DNA of 29,158 nucleotides from an uncultured Collinsella sp. (GCA_902476475.1 CABSDO010000013.1:1-29158); one strand, 5' to 3'; positions 15,976 to 24,448 are shown, counted from the first letter of the stretch. Numbers and translations: made by a program. The notes: generated by a model not told the origin, from the sequence alone.

Positions 15976-17589
15976 ATGGCCATCATCAACAAGGGTATGT
16001 CCAGGCGTTCGTTCCTCGGCCTCACCGGCAGCGTCGCCGCTGTCGCCGGCCTTGGTCTCACTGGCTGCGGTGGCAGCTCTAGCGACGAGGGTTCTGCTTC
16101 CGGTTCCGCCGATTCTGCCAATCGTGGCGGCGGCGTGATCACCGCTGGTTCCGCTTACGCTCCGTCCAGCTTCGACCCCGCCAGCACCGGCTCCGCTGTG
16201 GGCCTGGGCGCTAACTGGCACGTCGTCGAGGGCCTCTACGGCATCGATTATCACGACTACAGCACGTTCAACGAGCTCGCCACCGATGATCCCAAGTCCG
16301 TGGACGACACTACCTTCGAGGTCACCATTCGTAAGGGCGCCAAGTTTTCCGATGGCACCGAGGTCACTGCTGACGACGTCGTCGCCTCCTACACTGCTTG
16401 CGCTGCTTCCGCTACCTATGCTCCGTTCTTCCAGCCCTTCGAGTCCATCGAGGCCAAGGACGCCAGCACTGTGACGGTCAAGACCAAGGTACCCAACTTC
16501 TCCCTGCTCAAGGATCGTCTGGCTATCATCCGCGTTACCCCGGCCACTCAGACCGAGGAGGATCGCGCCAAGCAGCCGATCGGCTCCGGCCCCTGGATGT
16601 ACGACTCTATCTCCGATACCGAGATCACCCTGGTTCCCAACCCCGAGTACAACGGTGAGTATGCTGCCGAGGATAAGAAGATCCAGTACAGCATTCTGAC
16701 CGACCCCACCGCTCGCGTTACCGCTCAGCAGGAGGGCTCCACGCTCGTTATGGAGCTCGTTACCGCTGATGCCGTCGACCAGCTCGAGAGCGCCGGCTGC
16801 AAGATCGATAACGTCCAGGGTTTCGGCACCCGCTTCATCATGTTCAACGTCGCCAAGGAGCCTTGGAACAACGTCAAGGTCCGTCAGGCTGTCATGTACG
16901 CGCTCGACACCGAGAAGATGGTCACCAACACCTTCGCCGGCCTTGCCACCGCTGCCAGCTGCTACCTGCCCAAGAGCTTCACCAACTATCATGAGGCCTC
17001 CACGGTGTACAAGACCAATGCCAAGAAGGCCAAGAAACTCATCGAGGAGTCCGGCATCACCCCGGGTGCTATCACCCTGCGCACCACCGACAACGAGCAG
17101 ATTAAGGGCATGGCCGCCCAGGTCAAGAACGACCTCGACGCTCTCGGCTTCGATGTGACCATCCAGACCGATACCTCGCCGGCCACCTACGCTGCCATCG
17201 ACGGCGGCGAGGCCTACGATATCCTCCTTGCCCCTGGCGATCCTTCCTGCTTCGGCGCCGACCCCGACCTGCTGCTCAACTGGTGGTACGGCGACAACGT
17301 CTGGATGCAGACCCGTTGCCCGTGGAAGGAGTCCGCTGAGTGGCAGAAGCTTCACGGCCTCATGGATGAGGCTCTTGCCGCCGAGGGCGACGAGCAGCAG
17401 AAGAAGTGGAACGAGTGCTTCGACATCATTGCCGACAACGCCGTTCTGTACCCCGTTGTCCACGTCAAGACCGTCTCCGCTTCCTGGGACGATCCGTCCA
17501 CTGCACCCAACGGCGAGGCACTCGATGGCTTCAAGGGCATCGGCACGACGAGCATGTCCTTCAGGGGCGTTGCGACCGTCAAGGCGTAA
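15976..17589 (+). CDS. Tat-type lipoprotein solute-binding protein of a peptide/sialate ABC transporter (family 5)
   Basis: The external binding lipoprotein of an oligopeptide-type ABC importer, 537 residues. The signal peptide is both Tat-like (SRRSFLG, Arg10-Arg11) and lipoprotein-type (lipobox LTGC, Cys31), followed by a Ser/Gly-rich tether. The mature part shows SBP_bac_5 features: VVEGLYGIDYH, IRKGAKFSDGTEVTADDVVASY, IGSGPWMY and VRQAVMYALD. Start ATG 15976 has AGGAG five bases upstream; a TTG at 15961 in frame is part of the leader. The downstream aldolase, ROK kinase and NanE suggest sialic acid as ligand, as for SatA of Haemophilus ducreyi; the fold alone would equally allow peptides. 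A hairpin after the gene may raise its expression over the permease. Confidence 0.88.
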   Translation: MAIINKGMSRRSFLGLTGSVAAVAGLGLTGCGGSSSDEGSASGSADSANRGGGVITAGSAYAPSSFDPASTGSAVGLGANWHVVEGLYGIDYHDYSTFNELATDDPKSVDDTTFEVTIRKGAKFSDGTEVTADDVVASYTACAASATYAPFFQPFESIEAKDASTVTVKTKVPNFSLLKDRLAIIRVTPATQTEEDRAKQPIGSGPWMYDSISDTEITLVPNPEYNGEYAAEDKKIQYSILTDPTARVTAQQEGSTLVMELVTADAVDQLESAGCKIDNVQGFGTRFIMFNVAKEPWNNVKVRQAVMYALDTEKMVTNTFAGLATAASCYLPKSFTNYHEASTVYKTNAKKAKKLIEESGITPGAITLRTTDNEQIKGMAAQVKNDLDALGFDVTIQTDTSPATYAAIDGGEAYDILLAPGDPSCFGADPDLLLNWWYGDNVWMQTRCPWKESAEWQKLHGLMDEALAAEGDEQQKKWNECFDIIADNAVLYPVVHVKTVSASWDDPSTAPNGEALDGFKGIGTTSMSFRGVATVKA

Positions 17590-17651
17590 GACTCGCTTGA
17601 GTCTGTATGCAGGATGTCGGTCGTTGGGACCGTATCCTCATAGTTGAAACA

Positions 17652-17706
17652 AAGACCCGGGCGGCAACGATGTCGCTCGGGTCTTGTAATGAGTATCCGT
17701 ACTCAT
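17652..17706 (+). terminator. tandem hairpins between binding protein and permease genes
   Basis: AAGACCCGGGCGGCA (17652-17666) pairs along all 15 positions, two as G-U, with 17671-17685 around ACGA. It is followed by a second perfect hairpin ATGAGTA/TACTCAT (17689-17695, 17700-17706). There is no good T-tract, so partial termination or protection of the upstream mRNA is likelier than full termination. Confidence 0.65.
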
Positions 17707-17746
17707 ATACCAGTTGGTCCTACCGACAAAAGAAAGGGGAGAGAAC

Positions 17747-18703
17747 GTGAACAACTTGCTACGTTTGATTGGAAGGCGTCTTGTGGCGCTGCCGATCATG
17801 GCATTGGGCGTCACCGTCCTGGTGTTCTTCCTTATGTCGTTCTCCAAGACCGACCCCGCCTACACGGCGTTGGGTGACGGTGCCTCGCCCGAGGCGGTTG
17901 CCGAGTACCATGAGAAGTATGGTCTGGACGACCCCTGGCCCGTGCGCTACGTGCGCTATATGGGCGATTTGATCCATGGCGACATGGGCACCTATGGTGC
18001 CGCTCGCAACTCCGTTGCCAAGCGCATCTCCACGGCCCTGCCCGTCACGATGCAGCTGACCTTCATCGGTCTTGCCATCGGTGCGGTCGTTTCGTTTTTG
18101 CTCGGCGTCATCGCGGCACTGTATCGCGACAAATGGCCGGACCAAGTGATCCGCGTCTTTTCCATCGCCGGCTTGGCAACCCCGTCGTTCTGGCTTGCCG
18201 TTCTGTTGATCCTGCTGTTCTCTTCCTACCTTAAGGTGCTCCCGGCATCTGGTGCTCTGCCTCACTTCACCACGAATCCGGTTGGCTATCTGGGACGTAT
18301 GATCATGCCCGCTATCGCCTTGGCATTTCCGCTGACGGGCCAGATGACTCGTATCGTGCGTACCGCCATGGTCGAGGAGCTCGACAAGGACTATGTCCGT
18401 ATGGCTCGTGGCGCCGGCGTTCCCGAGAAGGTCGTCGTCGGCATCAACGTTCTTCGCAATGCGCTGATCACCCCGGTCACCACCCTCGGTCTTAAGATCG
18501 GTTACCTCATGGGCGGCGCCGTCGTCATCGAGGTTATCTTCAACCTCCCCGGCATGGGCACCGCGATTCTGCAGGGCGTTCAGGGCAACGAGGCGAACCT
18601 GGTTCAGGGCGTCGTTATCGTCGTTGCTCTTGCCTTCATCATCATCAACATCGTGGTTGACATGCTCTACCTGCTCATCAACCCGCGCATCAGGACGGTG
18701 TAG
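17747..18703 (+). CDS. ABC transporter permease, DppB/OppB type
   Basis: The first membrane subunit of the importer, 318 residues. The N-terminal RRLVALPIMALGVTVLVFFLM is a typical DppB first helix; about six membrane helices follow. The cytoplasmic EAA-type loop (DYVRMARGAGVPEKVVVGINVLRNALIT) is near 215-245 and binds the ATPase. The ending IINIVVDMLYLLINPRIR is characteristic of DppB/OppB. The start is GTG 17747 after AAAGGGGAG; a longer frame from 17714 lacks homology. It would pair with the permease half of the next protein. The stop is 3 bp before that gene, so translation is probably coupled. Confidence 0.92.
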   Translation: MNNLLRLIGRRLVALPIMALGVTVLVFFLMSFSKTDPAYTALGDGASPEAVAEYHEKYGLDDPWPVRYVRYMGDLIHGDMGTYGAARNSVAKRISTALPVTMQLTFIGLAIGAVVSFLLGVIAALYRDKWPDQVIRVFSIAGLATPSFWLAVLLILLFSSYLKVLPASGALPHFTTNPVGYLGRMIMPAIALAFPLTGQMTRIVRTAMVEELDKDYVRMARGAGVPEKVVVGINVLRNALITPVTTLGLKIGYLMGGAVVIEVIFNLPGMGTAILQGVQGNEANLVQGVVIVVALAFIIINIVVDMLYLLINPRIRTV

Positions 18704-18706
18704 ATT

Positions 18707-20722
18707 ATGGTAAAGATTCGAGAGAAGCAAACCGAGCAGCTCGAGAAGGCTGCCTCCAAGGGGCTCAAGCTCGGTGGCTGGAAGAAGATGACGCTGTCTT
18801 CTAAGATTGCCGCCGTCGTGCTGGTGCTGGTCGCCCTGACTGCGATTCTGGCGCCCCTTCTTGCCCCCTATAGCCCGGTCGAGATCTTTACGGCTCGCCA
18901 GGCTCCCGGCAACGGATTTATCTTCGGTACCGACGATAAGGGTCGCGACATTCTGTCGCGTATGCTCTACGGTGGTCGTTACTCGCTGATTATCGGCTTT
19001 GGCGCCACTGCCATGGCTCTGGTCTGCGGCTCGGTCGTGGGCGCCCTTGCAGCGGTTTCGCGCAAGGCCGTCTCCGAGACGATCATGCGTATCCTGGACA
19101 TTATCATGTCCATCCCGGGCATCGCCCTCGCTGCCGTCTTCGTCTCCATCCTGGGCAACTCCGTGCCGTCGATCATCTTCGCCATCGGCTTTATGTACAC
19201 TCCGCAGATTGCCCGTATCGTGCGCGCCAACATCGTGTCCGAGTACGGCGAGGACTATGTCCGCGCGGTCATCGTTTCCGGCGCCAAGGCTCCGTGGATT
19301 TTGATCAAGCATGTTCTGCGTAACTGCATCGCCCCGATCATGGTCTTCACCGTTACCCTGGTCGCCGACGCCATCATCTTCGAGGCCTCGCTGACCTTCA
19401 TCGGCGCTGGCATCCAGGAGCCCACCGCTACCTGGGGCAACATCCTCGCCGACGCCCGCGGCGGCGTGCTCGCCGGCCGTTGGTGGCAGGCGCTGTTCCC
19501 GGGCCTGGCCATCATGATCACCTGCCTGGCGCTCAACATCCTCTCCGAGGGCATTACCGACGCCATGGCCGCTGCTCCCTCCGCCGCCCTGGATCCGACT
19601 GATTCCTCCAAGCGCCGCGAGGCCGACCTGCTGGTCTCCGACCCCGTTCGCGCCTACAAGGAGCAGGCCCAGTCCCTCTCCGCTCGCCTTGGCGCCCTGC
19701 GCGATGTCGAGCTCAAGCGTGACGATCGCCATGTGCCCGATGAGTCCGTTGAGCCGATCCTTTCGGTCCGCGATTTCTGCATCCAGTTTGAGCACCACGG
19801 TGATATCAACGTCGTCGACCACGTTAACTTTGACGTCCGTCCCGGCCAGACCATGGGCCTGGTAGGCGAGTCCGGCTGCGGTAAGTCCATCACCACGCTG
19901 GCCATCATGGGCCTGACCGACGATGACGAGCATCTTTCCGGCGAGGTTCTCTGGGAGGGCCGCGACCTGCTCAAGATGAGCAAGAAGGAGTGGTTCGGCC
20001 TGCGCGGTACCGATATCGCCATGGTCTACCAGGACGCCCTATCTTCGCTCAACCCCTCTATGCTCATCTCTGCCCAGATGAAGCAGCTCACCAAGCGCGG
20101 TGGCACCCGCAGCGCCGAGGAGCTCCTGGAGCTTGTGGGCCTCGATCCCAAGCGCACGCTCGAGAGCTATCCGCACGAGCTTTCCGGTGGACAGCGTCAG
20201 CGTGTCCTGATCGCTATGGCCCTTACCCGCGACCCCAAGCTGGTCATCTGCGACGAGCCCACGACCGCTCTGGACGTTACCGTCCAGAAGCAGGTCATCA
20301 AGCTGCTCAACGATCTTCAGGCCAAGCTCGGCTTTGCCATGATCTTCGTTTCGCATGACCTGGCGCTGGTCGCCGAGGTCGCCCATAACATCACGGTTAT
20401 GTACGCTGGCCAGGTTATCGAGCAGGCGCCCACCAAGGAGCTGCTCACCAACCCGATCCACGAGTACACCCGCGGTCTTTTGGGCTCCGTTCTGTCCATC
20501 GAGAGCGGCTCGGGCCGTCTGCACCAGGTCCCCGGCGCCGTTCCGAGCCCGCGCGATTTCCCCAAGGGCGATCGCTTCGCGCCCCGCTCGAGCCATCCGC
20601 GCATTGGCCTGGACACCCGTCCGGTCTTCAAGCGCGTGCCCGGCACCGAGCACTTCTATTCCGAGCTCCCCGACGAGGTGCTCAAGGCAAATGGTTTGAC
20701 CCCTCACGCGGAGGTGATGTAG
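18707..20722 (+). CDS. fused ABC permease-ATPase (DppC-DppD type)
   Basis: One 671-residue chain combines the second membrane subunit with one ATPase. Residues ~30-290 form a DppC-like permease with about six helices and an EAA loop (EDYVRAVIVSGAKAPWILIKHVLRN). A charged linker spans ~290-350, and a DppD-like nucleotide-binding domain follows. The ATPase has Walker A GESGCGKS (387-394), Q-loop YQDALSSLNP, signature LSGGQ (492-496), Walker B LVICDEPTT (Asp516) and FVSHD. A C-terminal oligopeptide-transporter tail ends the chain. The frame is continuous, so this is a true fusion rather than a frameshift. The four-gene set (binder, permease, fusion, ATPase) agrees with the SatABCD organisation of sialic acid transporters as I recall it. 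Start ATG 18707. Confidence 0.9.
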   Translation: MVKIREKQTEQLEKAASKGLKLGGWKKMTLSSKIAAVVLVLVALTAILAPLLAPYSPVEIFTARQAPGNGFIFGTDDKGRDILSRMLYGGRYSLIIGFGATAMALVCGSVVGALAAVSRKAVSETIMRILDIIMSIPGIALAAVFVSILGNSVPSIIFAIGFMYTPQIARIVRANIVSEYGEDYVRAVIVSGAKAPWILIKHVLRNCIAPIMVFTVTLVADAIIFEASLTFIGAGIQEPTATWGNILADARGGVLAGRWWQALFPGLAIMITCLALNILSEGITDAMAAAPSAALDPTDSSKRREADLLVSDPVRAYKEQAQSLSARLGALRDVELKRDDRHVPDESVEPILSVRDFCIQFEHHGDINVVDHVNFDVRPGQTMGLVGESGCGKSITTLAIMGLTDDDEHLSGEVLWEGRDLLKMSKKEWFGLRGTDIAMVYQDALSSLNPSMLISAQMKQLTKRGGTRSAEELLELVGLDPKRTLESYPHELSGGQRQRVLIAMALTRDPKLVICDEPTTALDVTVQKQVIKLLNDLQAKLGFAMIFVSHDLALVAEVAHNITVMYAGQVIEQAPTKELLTNPIHEYTRGLLGSVLSIESGSGRLHQVPGAVPSPRDFPKGDRFAPRSSHPRIGLDTRPVFKRVPGTEHFYSELPDEVLKANGLTPHAEVM

Positions 20723-21550
20723 ATGAGCGAGACCGCAGTCAACGGCGTCGAGCCGATCATCTTCCTTGATGACGTCCACGTCACCTTTAGGACCCGTACC
20801 GGCTCGATTCTGCACCCCAACCTGGTTCACGCCGTCCAGGGTGTAACGATTAAGCTCATGCCCGGACAGACCATCGGCATCGTCGGTGAGTCCGGTTGCG
20901 GAAAGTCCACCACCGCCAACGTCATGTGCGGCCTGCAGGCCCCCACGAGCGGCAAGGTCTACTTTAAGGGCAAGGACGTTACCAAGCGTACCGCCGAAGA
21001 CCGTCGCCACATGGGCCGCGTCATCTCGGTCGTGTTCCAGAATCCGGCTACGGCGCTCAACCCCCGCATGGTCGTTCGCGAGCAACTGCTCGACCCCATG
21101 CGCGTCCACAACCTGGGTACCGAGGCCGAGCAGGAGAAGCGCGTCAAGGAGCTCTTGGAGCTCACCGGTCTGCCCAGCTCCGCCGCCGAGGTTCTTCCCG
21201 GCCAGCTTTCGGGCGGCCAGCGCCAGCGCGTCGCAATTGCCCGTGCCCTGTCGCTGAACCCCGATGCCATCATCGCTGACGAGCCCACCTCGGCTCTGGA
21301 CGTATCGGTCCGCGCGCAGATTCTGAACCTGCTGACCGACCTTAAGAAGGAGCTCGGCCTGGCCATGGTGTTCATCAGCCATGACATCCAGACGGTCCGC
21401 TATATCTCTGACGACATCATCGTTATGAATGGCGGCAAGATCGTCGAGCATGGCGAGGCCAAGCAGGTCTTCCAGCACCCTCAGGACCCCTACACCAAGA
21501 TGCTGCTCGGCGCTGCGCCGTCGCTGCTGCATCCCAAGCTCGGCGAGTAG
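20723..21550 (+). CDS. ABC transporter ATPase, DppF/OppF type
   Basis: The second nucleotide-binding subunit, 275 residues. Walker A GESGCGKS is at 55-62, the Q-loop VVFQNPATALNPRM follows, the signature is LSGGQRQRVAIARAL, Walker B AIIADEPTSALD, and the switch His is in VFISHD. The C-terminal HPQDPYTKMLLGAAP matches the DppF/OppF tail. The ATG begins directly after the TAG of the fusion gene (20720-20722), with GGAGGTG inside the preceding gene, so translation is coupled. It would form the ATPase heterodimer with the C-terminal half of the fusion protein. Confidence 0.93.
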   Translation: MSETAVNGVEPIIFLDDVHVTFRTRTGSILHPNLVHAVQGVTIKLMPGQTIGIVGESGCGKSTTANVMCGLQAPTSGKVYFKGKDVTKRTAEDRRHMGRVISVVFQNPATALNPRMVVREQLLDPMRVHNLGTEAEQEKRVKELLELTGLPSSAAEVLPGQLSGGQRQRVAIARALSLNPDAIIADEPTSALDVSVRAQILNLLTDLKKELGLAMVFISHDIQTVRYISDDIIVMNGGKIVEHGEAKQVFQHPQDPYTKMLLGAAPSLLHPKLGE

Positions 21551-21630
21551 CCTCGCTTTCCCTCCCGTGCGCCCGGTTCCCTTGCCTGGCGGACCTCCGT
21601 TGCGATTTCGAAAGGTTGGGTTCACGAGCC

Positions 21631-22608
21631 ATGCCAAGTGCTCAAGAGCTACAACAGCAATTTGGTGAATATCGAGGCGCTATGCCCCGTCCATCGGATT
21701 TCGATCTCTTTTGGAAGGATCGCATGGCCGAGGCCGACACCGTCGAGCTCGACTACGCGATCGAGGCGGCTTCGGTTGCGGATTCCGCGACCTGTCGGTT
21801 TTTCGACCTCTGGTATACCGGCATGTGTGGTGCACGCCTGCATGCCAAGTACCTCAAGCCGGTCTCGGAGGAGCCCATGCCGCTGGTGCTTCAGTTCCAT
21901 GGATATCCGGGTGCGAGCCGCAGCTGGTTTGAGGAGGCGTCGTTTGCGGGCATGGGCATGGCGCTCATTGCTCTCGACTGCCCCGGCCAGGGTGGCCCCT
22001 CCGAGGATATTGGTGGATTTGAGGGCACGACGGTCGCGGGCCATATCGTCGCCGGTATCGACGGCGATCCGGCCAACCTCTACTATGTCCGTCTGCATCA
22101 GGATATCCGCATTCTGTGCCGTATCGTTCGCGAGCTCGAGGGCATCGATCTTACCCGCGTGTATGTGAACGGCGCATCGCAGGGCGGCGGTTTGGGTATT
22201 GCGACCTGCGCGCTCAATAGCGATTTGGTTGACCGCGCGGCCATCCTCTATCCCTTCTTATCGGACTTCCGCCTGGTTTGGGATCTGGACGCCGACGATA
22301 TTGCCTACGAGGGCCTGCGCTATTGGTCGCGTTGGTTTGACGAGGACTCGACTCGTATCGAGGAAGCCTATGCCAAGCTGGCGTACTTCGATTCCAAGAA
22401 TTTTGCCCCCATGGTCAAGTGCCCCGTGCTGTTTGGCACGGGCACGGCCGATATCGTCTGTCCGCCGGCAACGCAGTTTGCGGTGTACAACAACCTGTCC
22501 TGTGACAAGCGTCATGAGTTCTTTGAAGGCTTTGGCCACGAGGAGATTCAGGATTTTGACGATCTGATCATTCCGTTTTTCTGTGAGGAAGGGGAGGCTC
22601 ATGTCTAA
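21631..22608 (+). CDS. CE7-family acetylesterase (acetyl xylan esterase / cephalosporin-C deacetylase type)
   Basis: A 325-residue alpha/beta hydrolase of the AXE1/CE7 family, which removes acetyl groups from small acetylated sugars and is usually cytoplasmic. No signal peptide is seen. The nucleophile elbow GASQGGG holds Ser183; Asp274 (GTADIVCPP) and His303 (FGHE) complete the triad. FHGYPG (89-94) supplies the oxyanion region. The N-terminal FDLFW matches family members. Start ATG 21631 is likeliest from alignment to CE7 proteins, though the nearest purine-rich site (AAAGG, 21611-21615) is far away. In a sialate operon the natural role would be removal of O-acetyl groups from imported sialic acid; this is inference. 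The stop overlaps the next start by 8 bp. Confidence 0.87.
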   Translation: MPSAQELQQQFGEYRGAMPRPSDFDLFWKDRMAEADTVELDYAIEAASVADSATCRFFDLWYTGMCGARLHAKYLKPVSEEPMPLVLQFHGYPGASRSWFEEASFAGMGMALIALDCPGQGGPSEDIGGFEGTTVAGHIVAGIDGDPANLYYVRLHQDIRILCRIVRELEGIDLTRVYVNGASQGGGLGIATCALNSDLVDRAAILYPFLSDFRLVWDLDADDIAYEGLRYWSRWFDEDSTRIEEAYAKLAYFDSKNFAPMVKCPVLFGTGTADIVCPPATQFAVYNNLSCDKRHEFFEGFGHEEIQDFDDLIIPFFCEEGEAHV

Positions 22609-23452
22609 GTGCGAGAGCAATGTTGACGAGCTGATAGTCCCCGGGCTCGTGGGAATTCCTGGAACGGTTTCGTCAAGGCTCGCAGAATATCGGGACTGGC
22701 ACGGTGATGTCCAAGCAGATGTTTCTGATTTAGAGACATCCGCTTCGAATCTTGAGATTCAAGGCCTGGCCATTACGGCGATTGACTTTGTTAACCCCTG
22801 CGCCCGCTACTCGGAGATTTCCTTTGAGCTCGGTGACGATGCGGTCCACGCTCGTTTGATTGAGCCAGTTGGTCGTGCCCGAGTATCTGAGCGCGTGCCA
22901 CTGTGCCTGATGTTTCACGACATCGATCGGCCTGTGCGCGGCTGGCATCACATGACGAGATTTGCCGCCATGGGGTATGCCGTCCTCGCGCTGGATGACG
23001 ATGTTGCTGGTGCGGACGACCTGCAGCGGGGGATTGCTTCGCCCGCTTTTGTCGAACGCGTCCGTTGGGGTTGCGCGTTGGCGAAGGTCGCGCGCAATCT
23101 TGATGGCGTGGACCCCGACCGCATTTTTGCATGGGGCGAGGGTCTTGGCGGCGGAGTCGCGCTGGCGATTTCTGCTCTGGACGAGCAGGGCTTTGCCTGC
23201 ACGGCGGTTGCCAATCCGATTCCCGGTGGCATCGAGGCGCTGTCGTCTCGGGTGCGCGGCTCGGTGCTCATGGGCACATCGCTTATGGATACCGTGAGCG
23301 ACCCCAAGGGTCAGTTTGCCGTATTCAACGGTTTTGAGTGTGACCGGAGGCATATCATCTATGCCAAATACGCTCACGAGCGCATCAATGCGTTCGAAAA
23401 CGAAGTCGTCGACTTCTTTAACCAAACGTTCTACCCGTGTTCTTTGGCCTAG
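22601..23452 (+). CDS. CE7-like paralogue lacking the nucleophilic serine
   Basis: A 283-residue protein clearly related to the preceding esterase over its C-terminal half. FHDIDRPVRGWHHM parallels the FHGYPG region, and GQFAVFNGFECDRRH parallels TQFAVYNNLSCDKRH. The elbow reads GEGLGGG (179-185) instead of GASQGGG, so the nucleophile position is Gly181. The Asp (MD, Asp230) and His (AHE, His259) positions are kept. A loop insertion rich in Asp follows the oxyanion strand. The frame is intact and well translated in context: GGGGAGG precedes ATG 22601, which overlaps the upstream stop. A pseudoenzyme, a binding or chaperone partner of the esterase, or a hydrolase with a new mechanism are all possible; hydrolysis by the usual route is unlikely. 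Confidence 0.75.
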   Translation: MSKCESNVDELIVPGLVGIPGTVSSRLAEYRDWHGDVQADVSDLETSASNLEIQGLAITAIDFVNPCARYSEISFELGDDAVHARLIEPVGRARVSERVPLCLMFHDIDRPVRGWHHMTRFAAMGYAVLALDDDVAGADDLQRGIASPAFVERVRWGCALAKVARNLDGVDPDRIFAWGEGLGGGVALAISALDEQGFACTAVANPIPGGIEALSSRVRGSVLMGTSLMDTVSDPKGQFAVFNGFECDRRHIIYAKYAHERINAFENEVVDFFNQTFYPCSLA

Positions 23453-23478
23453 ACGGCCTGGACACTGCCAACAAGAGT

Positions 23479-23497
23479 GGGCGGCATAGGGCTGCCC
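23479..23497 (+). other. intercistronic hairpin before the aldolase gene
   Basis: GGGCGGC (23479-23485) pairs with GCTGCCC (23491-23497), seven pairs with one G-U, around ATAGG. It ends 11 bp before the AAGGAG of the next gene. There is no T-tract; an mRNA processing or stability role is possible. Confidence 0.4.
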
Positions 23498-23520
23498 GCC
23501 AGACAACTAAGGAGATTCTT

Positions 23521-24441
23521 GTGGCAACTCAGAAATTCACCGGCGTTATCCCTCCCGTCGTTGTTCCCGATACCGAAGACCACCAGCTCGATGTTGCCTC
23601 CTTTGAGCGCAGCATCAACCGCATGATCGATGCCGGCGTCGATGGCCTGTTCTTCCTGGGCTCCTCGGGCGAGGTCGTCTTCTCCACCGACGAGCGCCGT
23701 CGCCAGATCGTCGCCGAGGCCGTGCGCATCGTCGACCACCGCGTTCCCGTTCTGGTCGGCATCATCGACACCGAGACCGAGCGCATGATCGAGCACGGTA
23801 AGGTCGCTCAGGAGCTGGGCGCCGATGCGCTTGTCGCTACCTGCCCGTTCTATGCCCTGCAGGGCATGACCGAGGTCGAGGAGCACTTCCGCATCCTGCA
23901 CGAGGAACTCGACCTGCCCATCTTCGCCTACGACATCCCCGTGTGCGTCCACACCAAGCTCCCCTGGAAACTCCTTGCTAAGCTCGGCGCCGAGGGCGTC
24001 CTGGCCGGCGTCAAGGATTCCTCGGGTGATGACATCTCGTTCCGCTACCTCGTTCAGGAGAACGAGAAGAACGGCCATCCGATGAGCATCCTCACCGGTC
24101 ACGAGGTTGTTGTCGATGGCGCCTACCTCGGTGGCGCCGACGGTTCCGTCCCGGGTCTCGCCAACGTTGAGCCCGAGGGCTACGTGCGTCAGTGGAAGGC
24201 CGCTCAGGCCGGCGACTGGGCTACCGTCAAGGCCGAGCAGGATCGCCTCAATGAGATTTCGCACATCTGGGATGTCACCTCGGGCGTCCAGGGCTATGCC
24301 GGTGGCGTCGGCGCCTTCAAGACCGCTATGAACCTCATGGGCATCTTCGACAGCCCGACCATGCCGCGCCCGGTGAAGGCCATGACCGGCGAGAACGTCG
24401 AGGCGATTAAGAAGGTCCTCCAGGACAACGGTCTCCTGTAA
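23521..24441 (+). CDS. nanA: N-acetylneuraminate lyase-like aldolase (DHDPS/NAL family)
   Basis: A class I aldolase of the DapA/NanA superfamily, 306 residues. The Schiff-base Lys165 lies in GVKDSSGD, the catalytic Tyr137 in AYDIP, and the pyruvate-carboxylate loop is GSSGE (47-51). Tyr137 and Lys165 carry the same numbers as in E. coli NanA. Expected reaction: N-acetylneuraminate to ManNAc plus pyruvate. The motifs YDIP and KDSSGD are not the commonest NAL forms (YNIP and a KxT-type stretch), so the name depends on the neighbours: a ROK kinase and NanE directly follow. Another 2-keto-3-deoxy sugar acid could be the substrate. The start is GTG 23521, six bases after AAGGAG. dapA itself is unlikely in this context. 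Confidence 0.72.
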   Translation: MATQKFTGVIPPVVVPDTEDHQLDVASFERSINRMIDAGVDGLFFLGSSGEVVFSTDERRRQIVAEAVRIVDHRVPVLVGIIDTETERMIEHGKVAQELGADALVATCPFYALQGMTEVEEHFRILHEELDLPIFAYDIPVCVHTKLPWKLLAKLGAEGVLAGVKDSSGDDISFRYLVQENEKNGHPMSILTGHEVVVDGAYLGGADGSVPGLANVEPEGYVRQWKAAQAGDWATVKAEQDRLNEISHIWDVTSGVQGYAGGVGAFKTAMNLMGIFDSPTMPRPVKAMTGENVEAIKKVLQDNGLL

Positions 24442-24448
24442 AGCTTCC

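Noticed and set aside
17759..19933. 724-residue minus-strand open frame over the permease genes
   Set aside because: Low-complexity Asp/His/Gly-rich product complementary to strongly biased permease codons; shadow frame.
20039..21637. 532-residue minus-strand open frame over the ATPase genes
   Set aside because: Antisense shadow of two ABC ATPases with intact motifs; no independent support.
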